Below, piece by piece: positions 35,372 to 45,089 of a stretch of 64,000 bases of DNA. A program made the translations under genes and the position numbers. Each line of letters begins with the position of its first letter. Positions within the stretch are counted from its first letter, which is position 1. Below the pieces are notes generated by a model that saw nothing but the letters and a program-made list of their open reading frames with translations, had not been told where the DNA came from and made no database searches. Origin of the DNA: Flavobacterium alvei (lineage in GTDB: Bacteria > Bacteroidota > Bacteroidia > Flavobacteriales > Flavobacteriaceae); assembly GCF_002920895.1 (NCBI RefSeq), contig NZ_PQVG01000008.1, positions 24,237-88,236 on the forward strand. The letters run 5' to 3'.

Positions 35372-36237
35372 TACAAAGGTATAACATCTACTTCAACTTT
35401 TATTTTTTGTTCGCCAGAACTAAAAATAATTCCTTTTAGAGGCGAAACATCGGCAAAATCTCTTCCGTATGCCGTTACAATATGGCGCTGTTGCGGAATC
35501 ATGTTGTTGGTGGGGTCAAATTCGCACCAGCCCATTTCTGGAATGTAAACAGATATCCAAGCATGAGAAGCATCAGATCCTTCTAATTTTACTTTTCCTT
35601 TTGGTGGCAGGGTTTCAATATAACCGCTTACATATTTTGCTGGAATTCCAACACTTCGCAAACTCGCAATTGCCAAATGGGAGAAATCTTGACAAACACC
35701 TTTACGTTCTTTAAGTACTGTTTTTAGTGGTGTATTGATATTTGTTGCACCCGATTTGAATTGGAATTCGGTATATATTTTTTTGATTAAATCTAAAACT
35801 GCTTCAAAAAGGGGAACATTGGGTCGTAAACAAGTTTCTGCAAAAGCTACAATTTCTTCGTCCCAACTGATGAATTGACTAGGTAATTGATATTGTAAAA
35901 CTTCAATTTTCAGTGGACGATCGGTGGTGAATTTCACCCTAGCTTCTTCACAAGTGATGGTGCTCAAGGGTTGAACTTCATTTTTCAACACTTCAATTTC
36001 GCTAGAAACTGTAACTTTTAAGGATTTATGCGATTCGTGAAGCGAAAAATAATGCTGAATATTGCCAAAATAATCGGTTCGTGAATATATTTTAGAAGGT
36101 TTTGGTTCAATTTCTAATTGGAAATTTGTGCAAATTTGTTTGGCTGAATTACGAGGTTGCAAACACAAAATACTTTGATAATTGTGAACTGCGTTTGCAT
36201 AAGTATAAAGAGTCTTATGTTTTAGTTTATATTTCAT
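35371..36237 (-). CDS. Transglutaminase-like protein (cysteine peptidase fold)
   Basis: 288 residues from the ATG at 36237, preferred over 36255 because family members begin at MKYK-K-T-YTY and overlap is smaller. An N-terminal beta domain (about 1-130, bacterial transglutaminase-like N-terminal region) precedes the core with Cys182 in GVCQDFSHL, His225 in SHAWISVYIP and Asp241 in CEFDPTNN. Bacterial members mostly act as peptidases or amide hydrolases rather than cross-linkers. Its first 11 bases overlap the ATP-grasp/Alpha-E gene; its stop touches the glutaminase-like gene. There is no signal peptide, so the system is cytoplasmic. Confidence 0.9.
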   Translation of the reverse strand: MKYKLKHKTLYTYANAVHNYQSILCLQPRNSAKQICTNFQLEIEPKPSKIYSRTDYFGNIQHYFSLHESHKSLKVTVSSEIEVLKNEVQPLSTITCEEARVKFTTDRPLKIEVLQYQLPSQFISWDEEIVAFAETCLRPNVPLFEAVLDLIKKIYTEFQFKSGATNINTPLKTVLKERKGVCQDFSHLAIASLRSVGIPAKYVSGYIETLPPKGKVKLEGSDASHAWISVYIPEMGWCEFDPTNNMIPQQRHIVTAYGRDFADVSPLKGIIFSSGEQKIKVEVDVIPL

Positions 36238-38818
36238 CTGTATCTCTATTTTCAAGGGTGTCTAAAGCGGAATGTTGCATCACAGAATGATTAAAATACA
36301 AACTGGATAAATTGGTAGAAACTTGACAAATCAGATCAAAAACTTGCGATATTGTTTTATCTAATTTCGGTCGAAATTGAGTGAATTCATCTACTTGTAT
36401 TAATTCATCTGCATCAATTAGTTTGACTATAGTACATGCTTCCAAAGCTGATTTTTCGGCAATACTCAATCGATTAGGGTCATTGGCTTTAGGCAATTTT
36501 GACAAATAATAACAAAGAGTATCCAATAAATAAGAAAGGGTATAAGGCAAGTTTTTTTCCAAAAACACCATATTGACTACGGCTTTCAAACTCAAATGCG
36601 ATTTGTAAATATTTCGATATTTGGCCAATAAATGGTGATTTTCTAGAATAGCTTCCATCAAAAGGGCCTCTTCTTCCTCTTTTTTCTTGAAATTTAATGT
36701 AGATCGAAAAACCGAAAGCAAGGATAAAATGCGTTCCACATTTTTACCAGTTTCTAACAAGTAAAAACCATTGTCACGAGGCAAAGTTTCATAGATATTG
36801 CCATAAAATGAAAACAGGCGAATATGTAATTTGTCTAAACCGTGGTTTACAAATGTTATGTTATTAGTGTTGGTGTTTTTTAGGGCAAAAAGACTGTCTT
36901 CCACCAAGTTGATAATTCGTCTTGTGTCGTGATTCCATTTTTCGCTAACTTGATTAATGGTGTTGAGCATAGACTGAAGATTATAAACTACCGAACCGGG
37001 TTTGGTCGAATCATTGATCAAAAGAAGTAATTCTTCTATAGGGTTTTCAAAAATGGCTTCGTTGTCAAAGACTTCTCCTAGTTTAGGCTCTTTCCCCACA
37101 AAACCAGGATAAGTTTGTGTAAGATGGGTCAAAGATTTAAGTAAAACGACTAAAAAATCGGGTTGTTTATTATCACTTTTAGTTACATTTTCGTTGAGAC
37201 TATTCAAGATGATTTTCAGGAAACTACGCAATGCCATTGTTCTTTCGCACAAACGTCCTAACCAAAATAAATTTTCAGCATTTCGGCTGGTCAAAGAGTT
37301 GTTGAGTTGGTTGTTGGTGTTTTTTCGTTCTACAGACTTTTCGTGATATTCTGTTGGCGAATCCGAAATAATCCAAGTATCTTTTGAAATCCCTCCCAAT
37401 TGGTTTGAAATTTCAAACTTTCCTTTCACGGCTGAACTTCTGGTTAAACCACCTTGCATAACAATATAATCTGTTTCATCGGCAATTAAAAATGCACGAA
37501 GAGCGGCAAATCGAGGTTCGATAGTTCCGTTGATAAAGGATGGCGTTGTTGATAAACTTACTTCCTCTTGGGCAACAAAATCTTTTGGGTTTTTGAGAAT
37601 AAGTTTTTTTAAATCTTCGAGCTGTTCTTTGGTTAACAAACGACAATAAATGGATCTAAAACCTTGTTTCCTATTGGTTTTCTTAATGATTAATTTGGGC
37701 AAATTGGTTAGAACAAAATTCAATTCTTTGGCTTGACCACACCACCAAGTAGCCACTGAATTCATCAATAAAGGTTCTTTGAGAAGAAATTTACATGCAT
37801 TTTGCATAAAAGCCATTAAACCATAATTCTCTAAAATACTAGTTCCAGGAGGATTCACCACCGATACATTGCCTAAGCGAATCACTTGTAGCAAACCAGG
37901 AATTCCTAGTAAAGAGTCTTTGCGTAATTCTAATGGGTCACACCAAGTGTCGTCCAATCGTTTGATAATTACATCAACCCGTTCGAGTTGGTCAATAGAT
38001 TTAAGCCAAACAAAACCATCCCGAACCAATAAGTCATTTCCTTGAACTAGGGTATATCCTAAATAGGAGGAAAGGTAAACGTGTTCAAAATAGGTTTCGT
38101 TTCCGGGACCTGGAGTCAAGAAAACTACATTTGGATTTTCATTAGAATTATTCCCTAGTGTGTCAACGGTTTGCTGCATTTGACTGAAGTAGGGTGAAAG
38201 TCTTTTTCTATACGTTTTTTTGTTGAGTTCAGGAATTACCTTACTCATTACAATTCGGTTTTCGAGAGCATAACCTGCACCCGAAGGCGCTTGGGTTCGG
38301 TTGTCTAGAAGCCACATTTTTCCGTCGGGACCACGAGCCAAATCAACAGCATAATTCAATAATTGTTTGTTGTGTTTTTGTCTAATGTCAAAACAAGGCA
38401 AAAGAAAACCTGAATTATCAAACACTAATTCGGCAGGTATAATGGCGTTTTTAATTAATGTTTGAGGGCCATAAAGGTCTTTCAAAATCAAATCTAGCAA
38501 TCGCGCTCTTTGTTTTAACCCTTTTTCAATCGTTTTCCATTCCGATTCGTGAATTAAAAACGGAATAGGATCTAGTTTCCATGCTCGATTCGAATTTTTG
38601 TTGGAATCATAAATATTGTAGGTAACTCCGTTTTCCTTTAATTTTTTTATGATTTCTTCATTGCGCAAATTAAGTTCCTCGATGCCGATGGATTCTAAAG
38701 TATCAAAAAGCCCTTTCCAATAAGGCTTTACTTGACCATTCTGGTCAATCACTTCGTCGTATGAGTTGATGCTTTCTTTATATGTGTTGAGTAATCCCAA
38801 TGAAATATCTTGAATCAT
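36227..38818 (-). CDS. Circularly permuted ATP-grasp fused to Alpha-E domain
   Basis: 863 residues. Residues 1 to about 480 form a circularly permuted ATP-grasp (DUF404/DUF407 type): YDSNKNSNRAWKLDPIPF, LLDLILKDLYGPQTL, the VDLARGPDGKMWLLDNRTQAP stretch in two parts, and RIVMSKVIPEL, with DVIIKRLDD later. Residues about 515-845 are the all-helical Alpha-E domain, starting SRNAENLFWLGRLCERT. In many genomes the two are separate genes; here they are fused. ATP-grasp enzymes join a carboxylate to an amine through an acyl phosphate, so peptide or amide synthesis is predicted. The Alpha-E role is unknown. It lies 87 bases after the transglutaminase-DUF2126 gene. Confidence 0.9.
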   Translation of the reverse strand: MIQDISLGLLNTYKESINSYDEVIDQNGQVKPYWKGLFDTLESIGIEELNLRNEEIIKKLKENGVTYNIYDSNKNSNRAWKLDPIPFLIHESEWKTIEKGLKQRARLLDLILKDLYGPQTLIKNAIIPAELVFDNSGFLLPCFDIRQKHNKQLLNYAVDLARGPDGKMWLLDNRTQAPSGAGYALENRIVMSKVIPELNKKTYRKRLSPYFSQMQQTVDTLGNNSNENPNVVFLTPGPGNETYFEHVYLSSYLGYTLVQGNDLLVRDGFVWLKSIDQLERVDVIIKRLDDTWCDPLELRKDSLLGIPGLLQVIRLGNVSVVNPPGTSILENYGLMAFMQNACKFLLKEPLLMNSVATWWCGQAKELNFVLTNLPKLIIKKTNRKQGFRSIYCRLLTKEQLEDLKKLILKNPKDFVAQEEVSLSTTPSFINGTIEPRFAALRAFLIADETDYIVMQGGLTRSSAVKGKFEISNQLGGISKDTWIISDSPTEYHEKSVERKNTNNQLNNSLTSRNAENLFWLGRLCERTMALRSFLKIILNSLNENVTKSDNKQPDFLVVLLKSLTHLTQTYPGFVGKEPKLGEVFDNEAIFENPIEELLLLINDSTKPGSVVYNLQSMLNTINQVSEKWNHDTRRIINLVEDSLFALKNTNTNNITFVNHGLDKLHIRLFSFYGNIYETLPRDNGFYLLETGKNVERILSLLSVFRSTLNFKKKEEEEALLMEAILENHHLLAKYRNIYKSHLSLKAVVNMVFLEKNLPYTLSYLLDTLCYYLSKLPKANDPNRLSIAEKSALEACTIVKLIDADELIQVDEFTQFRPKLDKTISQVFDLICQVSTNLSSLYFNHSVMQHSALDTLENRDTDEI

Positions 38819-38905
38819 TTGTTAATATTGAATGATTTACATGTATTTTGGTTTGCAAAATAATAGTTTTAAAACAAACCACAATACAATTGGCTTAATT
38901 AAATA

Positions 38906-41900
38906 TTATTCTTTGGCTTTCCAATAATGTCTTAAATCTAAAGTATAAGGATATTCAGGATTTATTAGTTCTATCGGTGTATCAGGTCTTAGTTCTGATT
39001 TTGATTCTACTAAAAATCGAGAAGTGGCATTACTATTTACGATAGTTTCTCTTTCTTTCTCATTTTCAGCTTCTTCAAGTGCTGAAGAAGGCGTGTGGCC
39101 AAAATCCCAGAAACGACTTATTTTTCTGGATTCTGCTTCAAAACTATTTATAGGGAAAGTATCAAAACTTCTTCCGCCGGGATGCGTTACAAAATAGGTA
39201 CAACCACCAATTACTTTATTATTCCAAGTATCAACTAAGTCAAAAACAAGAGGTACATCAATGCCAATATTGGGATGCAAAGCCGAAGGTGGATTCCAAG
39301 ATTTATATCGGATTCCAGCAACATATTCACCTTTAGTTCCAGTACTTCTTAAAGGAATTCGACAGCCTTTGCACAATAAAATATGACGGTCAGGAACAAT
39401 TCCAGAAACCTTTACTTGCAAACGTTCTAAAGAGGAATCAACAAATCTAGAAGTTCCAGAGCTAGAGAGTTCTTCGCCCAAAACGTGCCAAGGTTCTATT
39501 CCCAATCGAATTTCTAATTGAATATTATCGATAGTCACATTACCGTGATGCGGATATCTGAATTCGAAGAATGGATCAAACCATGATATGTCAAAATTAT
39601 AGCCTGCATCTTTCAAATCATTAACCACATCAATCATATCCAGATAGGCGAAATGAGGCAATAAAAACTTATCGTGCAATTCAGTTCCCCAGCGAATTAG
39701 TTTCTTCTCGTAGGGGTTTTTCCAGAATTTGGCCACCAAGGCACGAACCAATAAGTTTTGAACCAAGTTCATATGTTTGTGTGGTGGCATATCAAAAGCA
39801 CGTAATTCTAATATTCCCAATCGTCCTGTTGAGGAATCTGGAGAGTATAATTTATCGATACAAAACTCGGTGCGATGAGTATTTCCTGTAATATCGGTCA
39901 AGAGGTTTCTAAAAATTCGATCCACCATCCAAAACGGAACTTCTTTGTCTTTTGGGATTTGTTCAAAAGCAATTTCCATTTCGTATAAACGCTCATCACG
40001 ACCTTCGTCAATACGGGGAGCTTGACTTGTTGGACCAATAAAAGGCCCTGCAAAAAGGTAACTCAAAACCGGATGATGTTGCCAATAGGTAATCAAACTG
40101 CGCAATAAATCGGGTCTTCTTAACAGAGGACTATCTTCAGGTTTTGAAGCACCTAAAGTTACGTGATTGCCACCGCCTGTCCCAGTATGACGACCATCTA
40201 CCATAAATTTATCGGTTCCCAAACGAGATAAGAAAGCTTCTTCATATAAAGCGGTGGTATTATCTACAATTTCTTGCCATGATTTTGCTGGATGTACGTT
40301 TACTTCAATTACACCTGGATCTGGCGTTACCATCATTTTCTCTACTCGATAATCTGTTTTGGGTTGGTAGCCTTCAATTCTAACAGGCATTTGTAGTTTT
40401 TCGGCTGTAATTTCTATCGAAGTGATTAAGTCGATATAGTCTTCCAAATAATCTGTTGGCGGTAGAAAGATATATAACATGCCATCACGTTCTTCTATAC
40501 ATAAGGCTGTGATGAAAGTATCTACTTCAAACAATAAGGATTCTTCGGCTTTCTTTTTCTCTTCTTTTTTTGACAATACTTTTTTGACCACTTCAAAAAT
40601 CTTTGAAATGGTTCCGTAGCGATTGTTTATTTTTTCGGTAGGATCTCCTAAAGCGGGTAAATCTTCGAATAAACTTCTATCTACAACGGTTTCTCTTTTG
40701 TTTTTGGAAGTCTTTGGAAGAGAATCCAATGGCAAACGCAAACCAATAGGGGAGTTTCCAGGAATTAAGAAACAATTGCCTCTTCTGAATTCCCAAGCGC
40801 AACTTTCCCAATTGTCTTGAGCGTAATCTTTTCGAATTGGTAAAACGAATCCCGATGGATTGTTCAAGCCTTTTTCTAGGACTTTGGCTAAATTGTGGCG
40901 TTCGATAGAATCTTTTAAATTTACTTTCAAGGGATCTAAATTCACAGGAAGTTTTCCTTCTTCCAATGCCCAATAAATAGGGTCTTCGTAGGTTGGTAAT
41001 AGGTTTTTAGTGTCAATTCCAAGAAATTTGGTCAACTCTAGGGCAAATTTTTCGGCATCGTGAAAATTGTATTTGGTTTCACCTTCTTTGGCTACTAAAT
41101 CATCATTTTTCCATAAAGGCAATCCGTCTTTTCTCCAGTACAATCCATATTGCCAACGCGGAAATAATTCGCCGGGATACCATTTTCCTTGTCCAAAATG
41201 CAGCAACCCTCCGTGAGCAAAGCGTTGTTTCAATCGAAGGGCTAAATCGTAAGCTAATTTTCTTTTCAATGGGCCATCGGCAGCAGTATTCCATTCATCG
41301 CCTTCAAAATCATCAATAGAAATAAAGGTGGGTTCGCCACCCATTGTTAGACGAACGTCGCCTTCAATTAAATCTTTTTCGACCACATTTCCCACTTCCA
41401 TAATTTCTTCCCATTGCCTGTCGGAATAGGGTTTGGTTACTCTTGGGTCTTCGTGAATTCGGGTGACTATATTTTCAAATTCAAAACTTACTTCACATTT
41501 TTCTGTTGCACCCGTTACTGGAGCTGCACTTTCGTAATGTGGTGTACAACACAACGGAATATGACCTTCGCTGGCAAATAGTCCCGAAGTAGGGTCAAGT
41601 CCAATCCAGCCCGCACCAGGAATATAAACTTCTGCCCAAGCGTGTAAATCGGTAAAATCTTTTTCAGGTCCTGACGGGCCATCAAGTGATTTAATATCTG
41701 GGGCTAATTGTACGATATAACCAGAAACAAAACGCGCAGCAAGACCAAAATGACGCAAAATATGAATCAACAGCCAAGCAAAATCCCTACAAGATCCGCT
41801 TTTTATTCTTAAGGTTTCTTCTGGAGTTTGCACCCCAACTTCCATCCTTAGATTATAGGTCAGCTCTTTGTAAACAGCTTGATTGATGTAAACTAAAAAA

Positions 41901-42331
41901 TCATTTATTTGTATAGAATCATTTAGTTTTATCTTTTCAATAAACTTCAAAAAAACAGGACTTTCTTCGCTTAGTTTCAAATAAGGAATTAATTCGTCTT
42001 TTAGTGTACTATCGTATTTGAATGGGAATTTTTCAGCATATTCTTCTACAAAATAGTCAAATGGGTTAATGACTTGTAGTTTGGCAATAACTTCAACTTC
42101 CACTTTTAATTCCTTGATTTTATTAGGAAAAACAACTCTAGCTTGATAATTTCCAAAAGGGTCTTGTTGCCAATTGATAAAATGCTCTTCTGGACTTATC
42201 TTGAAAGTATAGCCCTCTATTTGAGTTCTCGAATGTACCGCTGGACGTAGTCTAAAGATGTGTGGAAATAATTGAACACTTCGGTCAAATTTATACGTTG
42301 TTTTGTGGGAAATGGCTATTTTTATGGACAT
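38906..42331 (-). CDS. Transglutaminase-like domain fused to DUF2126 putative amidoligase
   Basis: 1141 residues. N-terminal beta domain (about 1-90), then a transglutaminase-like core with Cys181 (GSCRDFAWLL), His230 (DLHAWAEVYIPG) and Asp246 (GLDPTSG). From about 320 to the end is DUF2126, a putative amidoligase: DVRLTMGGEPTF, HFGQGKWYPGE, MVDGRHTGTGGGNH, NTHRTEFCIDKLYSPD and VTHPGGRSFDTFP are strongly conserved-looking. It is the first gene of the operon. A possible -7 box (42426-42419, TAATTTTG on the minus strand) lies 88 bases upstream, without a clear TTG. Both ligase-like and hydrolase-like parts in one chain suggest a make-and-trim enzyme for a peptide product. Confidence 0.9.
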   Translation of the reverse strand: MSIKIAISHKTTYKFDRSVQLFPHIFRLRPAVHSRTQIEGYTFKISPEEHFINWQQDPFGNYQARVVFPNKIKELKVEVEVIAKLQVINPFDYFVEEYAEKFPFKYDSTLKDELIPYLKLSEESPVFLKFIEKIKLNDSIQINDFLVYINQAVYKELTYNLRMEVGVQTPEETLRIKSGSCRDFAWLLIHILRHFGLAARFVSGYIVQLAPDIKSLDGPSGPEKDFTDLHAWAEVYIPGAGWIGLDPTSGLFASEGHIPLCCTPHYESAAPVTGATEKCEVSFEFENIVTRIHEDPRVTKPYSDRQWEEIMEVGNVVEKDLIEGDVRLTMGGEPTFISIDDFEGDEWNTAADGPLKRKLAYDLALRLKQRFAHGGLLHFGQGKWYPGELFPRWQYGLYWRKDGLPLWKNDDLVAKEGETKYNFHDAEKFALELTKFLGIDTKNLLPTYEDPIYWALEEGKLPVNLDPLKVNLKDSIERHNLAKVLEKGLNNPSGFVLPIRKDYAQDNWESCAWEFRRGNCFLIPGNSPIGLRLPLDSLPKTSKNKRETVVDRSLFEDLPALGDPTEKINNRYGTISKIFEVVKKVLSKKEEKKKAEESLLFEVDTFITALCIEERDGMLYIFLPPTDYLEDYIDLITSIEITAEKLQMPVRIEGYQPKTDYRVEKMMVTPDPGVIEVNVHPAKSWQEIVDNTTALYEEAFLSRLGTDKFMVDGRHTGTGGGNHVTLGASKPEDSPLLRRPDLLRSLITYWQHHPVLSYLFAGPFIGPTSQAPRIDEGRDERLYEMEIAFEQIPKDKEVPFWMVDRIFRNLLTDITGNTHRTEFCIDKLYSPDSSTGRLGILELRAFDMPPHKHMNLVQNLLVRALVAKFWKNPYEKKLIRWGTELHDKFLLPHFAYLDMIDVVNDLKDAGYNFDISWFDPFFEFRYPHHGNVTIDNIQLEIRLGIEPWHVLGEELSSSGTSRFVDSSLERLQVKVSGIVPDRHILLCKGCRIPLRSTGTKGEYVAGIRYKSWNPPSALHPNIGIDVPLVFDLVDTWNNKVIGGCTYFVTHPGGRSFDTFPINSFEAESRKISRFWDFGHTPSSALEEAENEKERETIVNSNATSRFLVESKSELRPDTPIELINPEYPYTLDLRHYWKAKE

Positions 42332-42597
42332 ATAAAAGTGTTTTTTATAGAATAATTTTACTTATACAAATATTGAAAAAAAAACACCATTTACCCAATT
42401 TATATGATAATTATTTATCAAAATTATTTATTAATACCTTTAAATCGATAATTTTAAGTTTTATTTTTGAGAATAATGTAATTCAAGTAAAAATCCTTTG
42501 TGGTACACTCTATTTTAAATTGAGGTAACTTATTTTTTATTCCATATTTACTCCAAAAAAGAATAGGCTTTAGCTATTTTAATGCTATTCGAATCAA

Positions 42598-43317
42598 TTA
42601 CGGTATTTTCTCTAATTCGAGTTTCAGTTGATCGGATTCGTTTTTTAGTTTGGATATATTGGTTTTAATCGAATCAATTTGGTTTTTCAACAAATCCATT
42701 TGTTCTTTTTTCTCTGCTGCGGTTCTCAATAACTTAAATTCAGCTGCGTTGGTTAGTTTATTTTCATAGGTATTCAAATTATTTTGAGAGTTGACCAATA
42801 GTTGCTCAATTTCCAAAAGTCTATTGTTGTTTTTTTGTTTTAATTCTGCAGCCATTCTATCTGCATCAATTTTTTCTTGTATAGCTGCCTGAATTTTTTC
42901 GTCTTCTAATTCTTTTTGTTTAAGTTCCAATTGATAATTTTCAATTTCGGTTTTGTGGTTTTTTTCTTTTAATTCTTGACTTCTTTTTTCTTCTAAGGCT
43001 CTCAATACTGTTATTCCAACTAAAATAATTATCGCAGCACAAACAATCCAAAACGTATTCTTGGACAAGCCTAAAATCTTGATTGTATTTCTTTCTGTAT
43101 CTGTTTTTGTCTCTGGTTCAGGAGTCATAAACGGAGGAAAAGGAGGCGGGTTTACTACAAAAAGTTGGTTCAATTCGGGGATTTCTCCAGCGGTTTTCCA
43201 ATGTAGCATTCCTTCAAACCATACAGGGCTAGAGGGTGTGATTTTTTTGAACTTTAATTCTCCTATATCAAAAGGACCACTGCTTTCGGTTCCGTTGTGT
43301 AGATAGTATTTTTTCAT
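42598..43317 (-). CDS. GYF_2 (DUF4339) domain protein with membrane helix and coiled coil
   Basis: 239 residues. Residues 1-52 are a GYF_2 domain (KYYLHNGTESSGPFDIGEL, then PVWFEGMLHWKTAGEIPEL), a small module that binds proline-rich peptides. Residues about 85-108 form one transmembrane helix (FWIVCAAIIILVGITVL). The remaining 130 residues are a long charged coiled coil. The topology fits an inner-membrane scaffold. It has its own promoter at 43345-43374, and the transglutaminase operon starts 266 bases downstream, so a functional link is not shown. Confidence 0.8.
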   Translation of the reverse strand: MKKYYLHNGTESSGPFDIGELKFKKITPSSPVWFEGMLHWKTAGEIPELNQLFVVNPPPFPPFMTPEPETKTDTERNTIKILGLSKNTFWIVCAAIIILVGITVLRALEEKRSQELKEKNHKTEIENYQLELKQKELEDEKIQAAIQEKIDADRMAAELKQKNNNRLLEIEQLLVNSQNNLNTYENKLTNAAEFKLLRTAAEKKEQMDLLKNQIDSIKTNISKLKNESDQLKLELEKIP

Positions 43318-43344
43318 AAAAAGACGCTATTAAATCGATTTTTT

Positions 43345-43374
43345 CAAATCTACAATCATTTTTTGATACTTCAA
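43345..43374 (-). promoter_or_regulatory. Promoter of the GYF_2 gene
   Basis: On the minus strand, TTG (43374-43372), a 19-base spacer and TAGATTTG (43352-43345). Leader of about 24 bases. Confidence 0.65.
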
Positions 43375-43576
43375 AATGGGTTTGTATCTAAAAGTAATTT
43401 TAACTATTATTCTTTGCAATTATTATAACTTGTTGAAGTTATTCAAAAAGTAGTTTGCTACGTCCTTCACTTGGGGCATAATTGTTTTTGCAGTTTGTAT
43501 TTGAAAAAAAATACTAAATTTACAATCAAAATTCACTAAAATCCCCATCTCTATAGCTGTTGGGTTCAATAATAAT

Positions 43577-44380
43577 ATGAGTAAAGTTGTTTTAATCACA
43601 GGCGGTTCTTCGGGAATCGGAAAATCTATTGGCGAATTTTTACACCACAAAGGATTTATTGTTTACGGAACTAGTAGAAATCCAGATCGGGTCTTAAATT
43701 CAGTATTTCCATTAATTGCTTTAGATGTTAGAAGTACTGAATCCATTCAATCGGCTGTTGCTAAAATTATTGCATCTTCTGGGCGAATAGATATCGTTAT
43801 AAATAACGCTGGTGTTGGAATTACTGGCCCTTTAGAAGAAATTCCGACTGAGGAAATCAGAAATAATTTCGAAACTAATTTTTTTGGACCAATTGAGGTA
43901 ATGAAAGCGGTTTTGCCACAAATGCGTTACCAAAAATCAGGAATGATTATCAATATTACTTCTATTGCAGGTTATATGGGGTTGCCTTATCGTAGTGTTT
44001 ATTCAGCATCCAAAGGCGCTTTAGAATTAATTACCGAAGCGTTGCGAATGGAAGTACAATCATTTGGAATTCAGATTACGAATGTAGCTCCAGGAGATTT
44101 TGCTACAAATATTGCTTCTGGACGTTTTCATGCGCCATTATTCAAGGATTCGGCCTATGAAATTCCGTATGGAAATACTTTGAAAATGATGGATGAACAC
44201 GTGGACAGCGGCAGTAATCCTAACGAAATGGCAGAAGCAGTTTATCAAATAATTCAAGAAAAAAATCCTAAGATACATTATAAAGTGGGGGCTTTTATGC
44301 AAAAATTTTCGATTGTTTTGAAGCGAGTTCTGCCTGATAAAGTGTATGAAAAAATGCTGATGAACCATTATAAATTGTAA
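43577..44380 (+). CDS. SDR family NAD(P)-dependent oxidoreductase
   Basis: 267 residues, a classical short-chain dehydrogenase: nucleotide-binding GGSSGIG (9-15), NNAGVG (76-81), catalytic Ser129 (NITSIAG), Tyr142 and Lys146 (YSASK). The C-terminal half has a long extension after PGDFATNI, similar to retinol-dehydrogenase-like members. The substrate cannot be read. Arg34 in TSRNPDR suggests NADP(H) preference. It lies 38 bases ahead of the aldolase gene and may be co-transcribed with it. Confidence 0.88.
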   Translation: MSKVVLITGGSSGIGKSIGEFLHHKGFIVYGTSRNPDRVLNSVFPLIALDVRSTESIQSAVAKIIASSGRIDIVINNAGVGITGPLEEIPTEEIRNNFETNFFGPIEVMKAVLPQMRYQKSGMIINITSIAGYMGLPYRSVYSASKGALELITEALRMEVQSFGIQITNVAPGDFATNIASGRFHAPLFKDSAYEIPYGNTLKMMDEHVDSGSNPNEMAEAVYQIIQEKNPKIHYKVGAFMQKFSIVLKRVLPDKVYEKMLMNHYKL

Positions 44381-44418
44381 TTTTACTAATCAATAATAGT
44401 AACTATAAACTTTAAACA

Positions 44419-45075
44419 ATGAAATTTTTTATCGATACAGCTAATTTAGCTCAAATTAAAGAAGCCCAAGCATTAGGCGTTTTAGACGGAGTAACTACCA
44501 ATCCATCCTTGATGGCAAAGGAAGGTATTACCGGAAAAAATAATATTTTGAAACATTATGTTGACATTTGCAACCTTGTAGATGGAGATGTAAGTGCCGA
44601 AGTAATCGCGCTGGATTTTGATGGAATGATCAAAGAAGGTGAAGAATTGGTTGATTTACACGAACAAATTGTGGTAAAATTGCCAATGACTAAAGAAGGT
44701 GTAATGGCTGCAAAATATTTTTCGGATAAAGGAATAAAAACTAATGTAACCTTAGTGTTCTCTGCAGGCCAAGCTTTATTGGCTGCTAAAGCGGGTGCCA
44801 CTTATGTTTCTCCTTTTATTGGTCGGTTAGACGATATTTCTACAGATGGATTGGCACTTATTGAAGAAATCAGATTGATATATGACAATTACGGTTACGA
44901 AACACAAATTCTAGCTGCTTCAGTCCGTCATACTATGCATATTGTAAACTGTGCTAAAATTGGTGCCGATGTAATTACTGGGCCACTTTCTGCTATTTCA
45001 GGTTTATTAAAACACCCATTAACCGATATTGGATTGGCACAATTTATGGCCGATTTTGAAAAAGGAAATAAATAA
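44419..45075 (+). CDS. fsa: Fructose-6-phosphate aldolase / small transaldolase
   Basis: 218 residues, the length of the short transaldolase/FSA group. [29 protein letters not shown], Schiff-base Lys87 in VVKLPMT, and [11 protein letters not shown] are all present, as is the late SVRHTMHIV. Members either transfer dihydroxyacetone in the pentose phosphate pathway or cleave fructose 6-phosphate; sequence alone does not settle it, although Bacteroidota genomes often rely on this type as transaldolase. It is cytoplasmic and followed 14 bases later by a small secreted-protein gene. Confidence 0.88.
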   Translation: MKFFIDTANLAQIKEAQALGVLDGVTTNPSLMAKEGITGKNNILKHYVDICNLVDGDVSAEVIALDFDGMIKEGEELVDLHEQIVVKLPMTKEGVMAAKYFSDKGIKTNVTLVFSAGQALLAAKAGATYVSPFIGRLDDISTDGLALIEEIRLIYDNYGYETQILAASVRHTMHIVNCAKIGADVITGPLSAISGLLKHPLTDIGLAQFMADFEKGNK

Positions 45076-45089
45076 AAAACAAAGTATCT

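Noticed and set aside
42262..42528. 88-residue plus-strand frame over the start of the transglutaminase-DUF2126 gene
   Set aside because: Overlaps the conserved N-terminus of the real gene on the other strand; composition is that of AT-rich intergenic DNA.
43423..43650. 75-residue minus-strand frame over the SDR gene start
   Set aside because: Overlaps the nucleotide-binding motif of a certain SDR gene and has no domain of its own.
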